12,900 nucleotides of DNA from an uncultured Bacilli bacterium. Lineage in GTDB: Bacteria > Bacillota_I > Bacilli_A > RF39 > UBA660. The notes beneath the pieces were generated by a model that was not told the DNA's origin, ran no database searches, and saw nothing but the letters and a program-made list of their open reading frames with translations. Below, piece by piece: positions 5,602-12,900 of this stretch. The position numbers and the translations under genes were made by a program. Where the stretch lies: contig CANQWJ010000015.1 of NCBI GenBank assembly GCA_947627525.1, positions 1 to 12,900 on the forward strand, read 5' to 3'. Numbering within the stretch: the stretch's first letter is position 1; each line of letters opens with the position of its first letter.

Positions 5602-8600
5602 TTATTGAGTTAGGTTTTCATCAACTAAAGAATTATTTTTTAAATTATTAGTTTCTTCACTATTAACTTCATTAGATGCCTCTTCTTTAGAAACTTCATT
5701 TTTTTCTTCATCTACGGAATCATTAGAATCTTCAACAATTTCTTCATTAGAATCATCTTGTTCTTCTTTTAAAGAATTGTCATCTTCTACTTCTTCAGGA
5801 GAATCAGATTCTGTTTTAGGATCACCATCAGAACCAATATATTCATCTTCTTTTGGCTTATTTTCAGTATCTTCAATTTCATCAATATACTCTTCATCTT
5901 GTTCTTGTTCTTTTGGATCATCACCATCTGAAGTATATTCATCTTCTTGGAAGTTACTTTCTTCTCCCTCTTCAATCGTATTAGAATCTTTTAATAAATC
6001 ATCAATTACCATTGTAGTACCTAATAAGTTAATATCTTCAACTTCCTGACTCTTTTTTTTTACTTGGAAATTAATATCTTCTTTTTGGACTTTATCTGAA
6101 AATATATCTTGTGTAAAATCATTAGTTTCCTTCTTAAGCTTATAATAAATCTCTTGTCTTACTTTGGTACTATTTGGATAAGCTCTAACATCATTGGCGA
6201 TACTATGACGACACCAATAAGCATTTAGGCATCCTTTGTCATCAGTATTCCAACTTTTAAGCAATCTTTCTAAGCTTTCTTTTGAATGAATACTATCTTT
6301 TACCATTGCATCATACAATTCTTGCGTATATTTTTCAACATCAATGTATTTAAGATATTTTAATTTTTCGCCAGTTTCTTTAAATCTTGCTTTTTTATAA
6401 TCATCGATATTGGTATATTTTCCACCAGTTATTATTGAAATAGCCATATTATCAGTCTTGTAGTCAACTTGACTATATCCTTCTGATGCATTATCAACAT
6501 TCTTATAAATAGTCTTTTTTACTGAATGAATATTACTATTATATTCAACATAACCATTTTGATATCCTTTATATCCCAACATCTCATAAGCAATCCATTT
6601 TAACGCATAAGAGTCAGGTCGTCCATCAGGATTATTAGGTTGATACCAATGGGCAGTATTAATACCTTCTCCACCATATGAATTAGAACCACGAGATGCA
6701 TACTTATAAACTCCTGAATATTTCATTATCTTATTATTAATCAAGTCATCTATTGTCTCTAAATGAATTTTATCCCACTCTTCAGGACTAAGTTGACTGA
6801 AAGCTGATGTTTGACGAGCACGGAACTTATTATATTCACTTGTATACTTTTCTTCATTTGGATAAGAAACTTGAATACCAACTTCTGATTTTTGTTCAGA
6901 ATTTAATTGTAAGAAAGCTTGAGCTTCAATGTAATCTATAACATAAATTGTCTCAAATACTTTTTTATAATAATCTTCAACTTTAGCTGGCGAATCTATT
7001 CTTGATGGATCCCAGTTAGAACCAATTTCAGAACCCTCATCATAATGCACTGATAAATTCATAACGATATCATTTTTACCAAATGATTGCATTAAGTTAC
7101 TATCAGCATAGTCTTCACCACCAGCATCAAATCTTCGACCATAGTTCTTTAAGAATAATCTAGCATCGATATTATGAGCTGTTTCATGTGTAAATGTATG
7201 ATAGGTGTATTCTTGAAGTTCTTTATGTAACTCAGTAGCCAAATCTTTATCAATATAACCATCCATCAATCCTTCAGCACTCCAATCGATTCGATCTCCC
7301 CAAGCAACAGCAGCATTACCATCACTAGTAGCCCAACGATTAGTTACTTCATTGAAGTTTTTATGGAATGGTTCTTCCGTTCCAACTTGTTGATATACTA
7401 AAGCACCATTTTCATCATAAGCATATCGCTTATCAAGATGGAAAGTGTGAATATCATTAAATAATTTAGCATCTCCTAGAATTTTATAAGCTGTCGCATA
7501 ATAAGTTGCCATTCTATTAGCGTAACTACTAATTCTTCTTACCAATATACTATGTTGTTGTGGATCCTCTGGATCTTCTATATAACTTCTTTGAGCACCA
7601 ATTACATATTGAACAGGTGTAGATATAATGTACGCAGCATTTTTAGGAAGTGTCAATATTGGTAACATCATATCATAAGCACGATGTGGCTTGTAGTTAG
7701 CATCTTCATTACTGAAATGATCCCATAATGTATACTGAACATCTTTTTCATGACCAACAATAGGAATTTCTTTTAAATATCCTTTAAATTGTTGTCTAGT
7801 CCATTCATCTAGATCACCATCACCAAAGACAGTTACCATATATTCTAAAAATTTAGCTATAGTATTTTGATTTGTATAACTTCCAAGAACTGATGCATAT
7901 CTCGTACCAGTTGCATCCGTCTTAAAGTTATCATCACTAGCAAAATACAAACTTGTTACTTTAGAAGGAGTTAAATCTTGATTAAATCCTTCCATATTAA
8001 ATAATATGAAGTCATATAATTTCATTCCATCTATTTCTAAATCATAGAAACGATGTAAATAGTTATACATATAAAGTACTTTTTCTATTTGTTTATCTTT
8101 TTTAACACTTTTCTCAATATAAGAATTAATTGCTTCACTTCCTGTTGCATTAGTGTAATTGCTATTAGACAAATACTTAAGAACAAATTCTTTTAATTCT
8201 TTACTAGTAGTTTCTTTATAGAAATCACGATATATTCTACTGTCAGCTGTTTTTGTTAATACATCTAAGTTTTCTGTATAATCTAATCCTTTTAAGTAAT
8301 TAGTTAAATTCGTTACAACTTGTGAATTAGCATCAATTATATAATGGTCAAAACTATAATCAATCTTCAAATCGGGAATGCGATAACTTGCGACCATATC
8401 ATAAGTATTATCATAAGTAACCTTATATGTTTTATGTTCATTTCCTTCTTTGTAAACGATTTTAATCTTACTGATTCTCTTAACATTATCCGTTGTCAAA
8501 TAAGTTACAATATTTCCTTTAGCATCAACAGGTAAAATATGAACTATTTCTTTAGTTCTTAAACTAGAATCACTAGAAATTTTTTCAGCAATATTAATTA

Positions 8601-11600
8601 TTTTTTCACTATTATAGAAAGGCATTAACTTTGTTAAATTAGTATATAAAGTTTCATTTTCTTCTTTATATTTTTCAAGATTTTCATTTTTATTAACACT
8701 TGAAACTTTTTCAAATTTCAAAGTAGGAAGGTTATCATATGAAACATTTTTTAAATTCCAAATAACTTCATCGAAATCAAGAGTATCTCTAAAGAAATCT
8801 TTATCTATTTTATTGCTTGTAATCTTAGTAACACCAGTTTGGGTTACAGCTGCTTCATCACTTGTACCAATATAATAGTTACCTTCGCTTACTTTAGCAC
8901 CACCAAACATCTTAACACCAATGCTTCCGTAGCTCAAACTAATATTATTTTTGAAAGTACTTCCTCCACCATCACAAGTAAATCCACAAACTAAGCCATT
9001 TCCCATAGAGTAATCAATATTAACATTGACGTAGTTGTTTTCATAAGTACTATTATTTAAAGCACGACCTGACAAACCACCACGGAAGTTCCATCCACCA
9101 TTTATAGAACCTTGAGCATAACTATTTCTAATAGTTACATTTGTTCCACAACCGATTAATCCTCCAAGTTGTTGACGATTTGCATATCCAGAATTAATAT
9201 TGAAATTAACTGCGCGACATTGTTCAATAGTAGTATTTTGAGCATTTCCAATTAGTGTTCCAACTTGTCCTTCAGCATTAGCTTTGTAGTAATTAGTAAC
9301 TAATACTTTAGTTAATTTAGAACCATCATCTTTAATTGCAATAGTACCATTACCAGATGTTCCAGGCATAGTAATATCTTTAAACGTTATATTTTCAATA
9401 GTTGCTTTTGACATACTATTAAATAATGGTTTAGTCAAATTCTTGATAGTGTATCCATTACCGTTAAGAGTACCACTATAAGAATCAACATAAGTAATAC
9501 CATCAGTTTCAACCCCACTAGCATCGTAGTCTTGAGTTAAAGTAACACTATCACCTTTTTGAAGTTTATCAAGCAATATTTTGAAAGCTAATTGTGGATG
9601 TGTTTCATTAGTAGCAGTATCTCCTTTAATACTTCCATAATCAACTTTTATCTTTTCCGTTGATCCTTCCTTAGTTACATATTTATATTTTAGGATTAAA
9701 ACTAATTGTTGATTATCAGTTTCTACACTTTCAATCTCGGCATAAATAGTAGGCATATTTTCCATAACTATTTCAACAAAGTATTTATCTTTATTACTTT
9801 GAATATCTGAAACATTAACAGATTCTTTTATACTTACTGTATCATTTTCAAACTTGTATAGATTTATATCAACAATATCTTTTAATTCAATTTTATTAGT
9901 ATCAATAGAAATAATTTCATCTAAGAAAGTAACATCTTTATTATAATTTTTACTATCTTCTGATACATCAGTATCACGATCATAGTTAGCTACTACTGAA
10001 ACATAAACTCTTTCAGCTTTCTTCATATCAAATTTGATACTTTCACTATAATCGTTATCATATAAACTATTTCCATCTTCATCTACTACTTTAATATGAG
10101 CTTTTCCTACTACTGCTCCATCTGGATCTTTTAATTTAGAAGTAATAGTGACTTCTTTAGACTCAGAAACTTTATATTCATAATCCGTAATCTTTGGTTT
10201 ATCTTTTAAAACCTCAGGATGAATTGTATACGGACTACTCAACTTAACATCCTTACCATTACTCAAAATGACATCAGTAATATTAACATTTTTTACACCA
10301 AAAGTATTGTATCCATCAATAATAATTTCATATCCATCTTCTACTTTAGTTAATGAATAGCGCTTATTATTAATAATAACTTCTTTAGGTGTCAATTGTA
10401 ACTCTTCAGCAATTCCTTCAATCTTAAAATTTAATTTAACTTTTTCTTCTTTTTCAAAGTAACTATCTTCATCAGAACTAATAGCTTTACCATCAGTAAC
10501 TTTTATAGCATTGTATTTATCTTCACTAAACAATCCATATTTTGTTTGATAAATAGTAGTATCTTTAAATTGATTAAGATCTTTATCATTTTCATTAAGA
10601 GCATCAGTATCCAAATCATAGCTTGCTACAAATATGAGATCAAGATTTTCATTAAGTGGTACATCAGTAAATGTTACCGTATTTTCACCACGAACCATTT
10701 TTTCAGTTTGCTTTCCTAATTTGACACTACCATCTATGAAACTTTCATCTTTATCTTTAGCATTGTCATCAACTTTGACATTGAAAGTGAATTTAACAGT
10801 CTTTTCTTGAGCATTCTCTTCTACTTGTAAATTTTCAATTACAGGAGCATCTCTTAGAACCTCTAATCTAATGCTTTGTTCTGGTACAGAATAATAATTA
10901 GTTTGCTTATCATAATAACTATTTAATTCTAATTGTACCCTATTGGCAGTCAAAGTTATAACTCCTGATTCTTTTGGTGCAGTAATACCAATTTTTGACT
11001 TATAACCACTTTCTTGATTAGCAACATAATTAACACCATTTACAGTAATAGCTGATGTTCTAGTATAGTTTTTATTATTGTTTGTCTTTATATTAGAACC
11101 AACACTAACATCAAAACTTACTTCAAAGTTTCTTTGTCCTTTAGTTAAATACTTATTATTATTTTTAGTTGTAATTGCTTTAATATAAATTTCATCATTC
11201 TTAGTAAATATAGTTGCTTCACCAATATTTTTAGATGTGTATTTATATTTATCGCCCAAATCATAATCACATAAGAATTTAACAGTATACTTACCATCAA
11301 AATTTTTATCATAAGAAAGTGTTACACTTTTATCAATTAATACTGATGCACTAGAAAGTTCTTTACTATCTAGAATATTACCAGCTGAATCAACTAAGAT
11401 TGCAACTAATTTATTGAAGGCATCATCATCACCACTAAATTCATAAGTAGCTGTAATAGTCTTATTAGAACTATTATTAGTAAGATTAATATTATCTATC
11501 TTAGGAGCATCTTTTAAGACCGTATAAACTAATTCTTGAGCATTAAAATCTTCCCCATTTGTAAATACTTTAGTTGTATCTAGCTTAATACTATCAATTT

Positions 11601-12900
11601 TTAATGTATGTTTCGTAGTTGTCATATCAGCTTCATTTAATACTACTTTATAGTTATTACCACTAACATTAGTAACAGGATAAGTTTTACCATCAATATT
11701 AATGCTTTCAACTTTTGCTCCTCTTGTATTAGTACTAACAAAAGTTATAACTGGTTTTTCATCTTTTTGAATAGCATCAGTTATTGATACATCAGATAAA
11801 GTAAAGTTATAGTCACCACCTATTATAAAGGTATGATTATATAGTTCGGCATCTTTAAATTCATTCTGTGTTATATCAATATCTTTATGTCTTAAATCAT
11901 ATGTACCAAAAAAGGCAATTTCATATACTTCAGCATCTTTAAAATCATACTCAACATTTCCTTTGGTTATATCACTAGTTCTAGTTATATTGTCTTCTTT
12001 TTTATTAGTACCTTTGTAAGAAATCACATAGTTTCCTTCGGTATATGCTCCATCATTATCAACTAGTTCATAAGTCAATGATTTATTATCTTCACTTATA
12101 TTGAGATTATTGATATAAGGAGCATCTTTTAAAACATCTATCTCGAAATTCAAATCATCAATTTTAACGATAACATCATTAGTTAAAATAACTTTAGCAA
12201 TACTATATTGATTTAATTTTGCTTCATTAGGAGCCATCAAATTAAAATAATATTTTCCATCGTTTAACGTAGCATCAACAACAGTTCCATCACCCATTAT
12301 AAATGATTTTATTTTAACTGTAGATGAAGAATTAGGCTCTATTGTACCATTTACATAAATAGGTTTTGTTTGTTTCTTTTTAAAAGACAAGTTATTATTT
12401 TCTAAAGAAAGAATAGCATTATAAATAACGATAGAATGGTTTTCGACCAATGAACTTTCCAATTCTTTATATTTATCATTATTTACATCAGAATCTAAAT
12501 CATAGTTTACATTAATATCAAAATGATAATTTTTACCAGAGCTTAAATTATCTAATACTACGCTATTTTCTCCTTTATCAATATTAGAACTCTTAACTTC
12601 TTCTTTATTTTCATTTTTAACAATTACTTGGCCTTTATCATTATCTATTAAAGCATTATCTTTATCGATAATATTAAATTTAATAACAGGATTTTCTCCA
12701 GTTTCATCAACATATAATTCTTCAATAGTTGGTTTGTCTTTTAAAACATCAAGATTAAACTTTAATTCTTTATCGGTTTCATCATCACCCAACGTAATAT
12801 TAGTCATTGTATAATTATAAATTTTTGCTGTCTCAGGAGCAGTTATTTTAACACTATAAGTTCCATCTTCATTACGTTCTGGACGATAGGTATCTTCACC
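5602..12900 (-). CDS. Giant M26-type (IgA1 protease/Zmp-like) zinc metallopeptidase, N-terminus outside the window
   Basis: The frame is open from the right edge to TAA 5604-5602, 2432 codons. ATG 12807 is internal: no ribosome binding site precedes it and 31 upstream codons continue the repeat pattern. Numbering below starts at that Met. Residues 1-960 hold five modules marked by VLKDxP (Pro 26, 230, 435, 655, 871) and a YDLD-type motif. About 970-1365 resembles the M26 N-terminal region, including SGTLNGNGYTIKNLTKPLF and GLUG-type repeats (GGLIGCG, GGLSGRA, 1180-1295). About 1365-2235 is the catalytic region with HETAH 1874-1878 and E1898, in the M26 pattern HExxHNxD...YGRR...GxE. Residues 2240-2401 are an acidic Glu/Asp/Ser/Asn tail without LPxTG or membrane helix. 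M26 enzymes are cell-surface proteases; pneumococcal members are anchored near the N-terminus, so export and anchoring signals would lie beyond the edge. Substrate unknown: IgA, mucin or other host protein. Confidence 0.93.
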   Translation of the reverse strand, partial: GEDTYRPERNEDGTYSVKITAPETAKIYNYTMTNITLGDDETDKELKFNLDVLKDKPTIEELYVDETGENPVIKFNIIDKDNALIDNDKGQVIVKNENKEEVKSSNIDKGENSVVLDNLSSGKNYHFDINVNYDLDSDVNNDKYKELESSLVENHSIVIYNAILSLENNNLSFKKKQTKPIYVNGTIEPNSSSTVKIKSFIMGDGTVVDATLNDGKYYFNLMAPNEAKLNQYSIAKVILTNDVIVKIDDLNFEIDVLKDAPYINNLNISEDNKSLTYELVDNDGAYTEGNYVISYKGTNKKEDNITRTSDITKGNVEYDFKDAEVYEIAFFGTYDLRHKDIDITQNEFKDAELYNHTFIIGGDYNFTLSDVSITDAIQKDEKPVITFVSTNTRGAKVESINIDGKTYPVTNVSGNNYKVVLNEADMTTTKHTLKIDSIKLDTTKVFTNGEDFNAQELVYTVLKDAPKIDNINLTNNSSNKTITATYEFSGDDDAFNKLVAILVDSAGNILDSKELSSASVLIDKSVTLSYDKNFDGKYTVKFLCDYDLGDKYKYTSKNIGEATIFTKNDEIYIKAITTKNNNKYLTKGQRNFEVSFDVSVGSNIKTNNNKNYTRTSAITVNGVNYVANQESGYKSKIGITAPKESGVITLTANRVQLELNSYYDKQTNYYSVPEQSIRLEVLRDAPVIENLQVEENAQEKTVKFTFNVKVDDNAKDKDESFIDGSVKLGKQTEKMVRGENTVTFTDVPLNENLDLIFVASYDLDTDALNENDKDLNQFKDTTIYQTKYGLFSEDKYNAIKVTDGKAISSDEDSYFEKEEKVKLNFKIEGIAEELQLTPKEVIINNKRYSLTKVEDGYEIIIDGYNTFGVKNVNITDVILSNGKDVKLSSPYTIHPEVLKDKPKITDYEYKVSESKEVTITSKLKDPDGAVVGKAHIKVVDEDGNSLYDNDYSESIKFDMKKAERVYVSVVANYDRDTDVSEDSKNYNKDVTFLDEIISIDTNKIELKDIVDINLYKFENDTVSIKESVNVSDIQSNKDKYFVEIVMENMPTIYAEIESVETDNQQLVLILKYKYVTKEGSTEKIKVDYGSIKGDTATNETHPQLAFKILLDKLQKGDSVTLTQDYDASGVETDGITYVDSYSGTLNGNGYTIKNLTKPLFNSMSKATIENITFKDITMPGTSGNGTIAIKDDGSKLTKVLVTNYYKANAEGQVGTLIGNAQNTTIEQCRAVNFNINSGYANRQQLGGLIGCGTNVTIRNSYAQGSINGGWNFRGGLSGRALNNSTYENNYVNVNIDYSMGNGLVCGFTCDGGGSTFKNNISLSYGSIGVKMFGGAKVSEGNYYIGTSDEAAVTQTGVTKITSNKIDKDFFRDTLDFDEVIWNLKNVSYDNLPTLKFEKVSSVNKNENLEKYKEENETLYTNLTKLMPFYNSEKIINIAEKISSDSSLRTKEIVHILPVDAKGNIVTYLTTDNVKRISKIKIVYKEGNEHKTYKVTYDNTYDMVASYRIPDLKIDYSFDHYIIDANSQVVTNLTNYLKGLDYTENLDVLTKTADSRIYRDFYKETTSKELKEFVLKYLSNSNYTNATGSEAINSYIEKSVKKDKQIEKVLYMYNYLHRFYDLEIDGMKLYDFILFNMEGFNQDLTPSKVTSLYFASDDNFKTDATGTRYASVLGSYTNQNTIAKFLEYMVTVFGDGDLDEWTRQQFKGYLKEIPIVGHEKDVQYTLWDHFSNEDANYKPHRAYDMMLPILTLPKNAAYIISTPVQYVIGAQRSYIEDPEDPQQHSILVRRISSYANRMATYYATAYKILGDAKLFNDIHTFHLDKRYAYDENGALVYQQVGTEEPFHKNFNEVTNRWATSDGNAAVAWGDRIDWSAEGLMDGYIDKDLATELHKELQEYTYHTFTHETAHNIDARLFLKNYGRRFDAGGEDYADSNLMQSFGKNDIVMNLSVHYDEGSEIGSNWDPSRIDSPAKVEDYYKKVFETIYVIDYIEAQAFLQLNSEQKSEVGIQVSYPNEEKYTSEYNKFRARQTSAFSQLSPEEWDKIHLETIDDLINNKIMKYSGVYKYASRGSNSYGGEGINTAHWYQPNNPDGRPDSYALKWIAYEMLGYKGYQNGYVEYNSNIHSVKKTIYKNVDNASEGYSQVDYKTDNMAISIITGGKYTNIDDYKKARFKETGEKLKYLKYIDVEKYTQELYDAMVKDSIHSKESLERLLKSWNTDDKGCLNAYWCRHSIANDVRAYPNSTKVRQEIYYKLKKETNDFTQDIFSDKVQKEDINFQVKKKSQEVEDINLLGTTMVIDDLLKDSNTIEEGEESNFQEDEYTSDGDDPKEQEQDEEYIDEIEDTENKPKEDEYIGSDGDPKTESDSPEEVEDDNSLKEEQDDSNEEIVEDSNDSVDEEKNEVSKEEASNEVNSEETNNLKNNSLVDENLTQ
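5816..5947 (-). repeat. Imperfect repeat in the acidic tail
   Basis: EDEYTSDGDDPK (coded at 5947-5912) and EDEYIGSDGDPK (coded at 5855-5816) repeat within the C-terminal tail, about 30 residues apart, in otherwise low-complexity Glu/Asp-rich sequence. This suggests local duplication and possible length variation between strains. Confidence 0.55.
10195..12900 (-). repeat. Tandem beta-rich modules of the M26-type protease
   Basis: Five VLKD(A/K)P anchors recur every 204-220 residues (LDVLKDKP, IDVLKDAP, YTVLKDAP, LEVLRDAP, PEVLKDKP). After each, a 'D.D.A/F' segment leads to a YDLDSD / YDLRHKD / YDLGDKY / YDLDTD / YDRDTD motif. A second subdomain with 'xINGKxY...' and '...I..V.L' strands then leads to the next anchor. 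The residues at the window edge (DGTYSVKITAPETAKIYNY) match the second subdomain, so at least one more unit lies upstream. Sequence divergence between units is high, indicating an old duplication. Confidence 0.7.

Noticed and set aside
5787..5975. Second minus-strand open frame of Lys/Met/Ile
   Set aside because: A shifted-frame shadow of the low-complexity acidic tail with no start signal.
5777..6049. Plus-strand open frame rich in Ser
   Set aside because: It is the antisense of the Glu/Asp-rich tail of the M26-type protease; the Ser run is a mirror of GAA/GAT codons, and no ribosome binding site precedes it.
5602..6085. LPxTG-type sortase signal at the end of the protease
   Set aside because: The C-terminus ends in acidic residues and LVDENLTQ, with no LPxTG-like motif and no hydrophobic segment.
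8344..8535. Plus-strand 63-codon open frame
   Set aside because: Lies opposite the M26 catalytic region, has no ribosome binding site and no protein-like pattern.
1..12900. CRISPR array, riboswitch, T-box or IS element
   Set aside because: No regular short repeats with spacers, no transposase frame, and no leader resembling a known riboswitch was seen in any intergenic space.

Overview
The window is AT-rich (roughly 30 % GC by eye) and reads as a chromosomal stretch of a low-GC Bacillota. A host-associated Bacilli or Erysipelotrichia-type bacterium is my guess from codon use, the A/T-rich intergenic spacers, strong GGAGG-type ribosome binding sites and the kind of genes present. Trp residues in the genes are read from TGG and stops are mainly TAA, so nothing calls for a variant genetic code. 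Every gene I can support lies on the minus strand, so transcription runs from high to low coordinates.

From right to left: positions 12900-5602 are one uninterrupted minus-strand frame, open at the window edge (2432 codons visible). It encodes a giant surface-type zinc metallopeptidase of the M26 (IgA1 protease/Zmp) type. It has at least five beta-rich modules of about 205-220 residues, an M26 N-terminal region with GLUG repeats, a catalytic domain with HETAH plus a downstream Glu, and a long acidic tail. An intrinsic terminator follows. Next comes a monocistronic tRNA-Leu(GAG) with its own promoter and terminator.

Positions 5322-3091 form a patch of accessory character. It is flanked by two related copies of a tRNA-Leu 3' end, terminator and leader block, one intact and one decayed, with a third tRNA-like fossil in the middle. 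It carries a small HExxH (M3-like) peptidase gene whose last 30 codons appear cut off by an in-frame TAA, and an orphan 279-residue protein.

Positions 3034-534 hold small housekeeping-style genes: a HIT-family protein (its start is better placed at 3034 than at the longest-frame 3082), an orphan 100-residue protein, a MazG-like nucleotide pyrophosphohydrolase, and a two-domain P-loop kinase. Most have their own promoter and hairpin terminator. The left edge carries the N-terminal part of an ABC exporter.

There is no CRISPR array, IS element, prophage module or defence locus. The most rewarding parts are the M26-type giant protease with its repeats and anchorless acidic tail, and the repeated tRNA-Leu/terminator blocks around the truncated peptidase gene.
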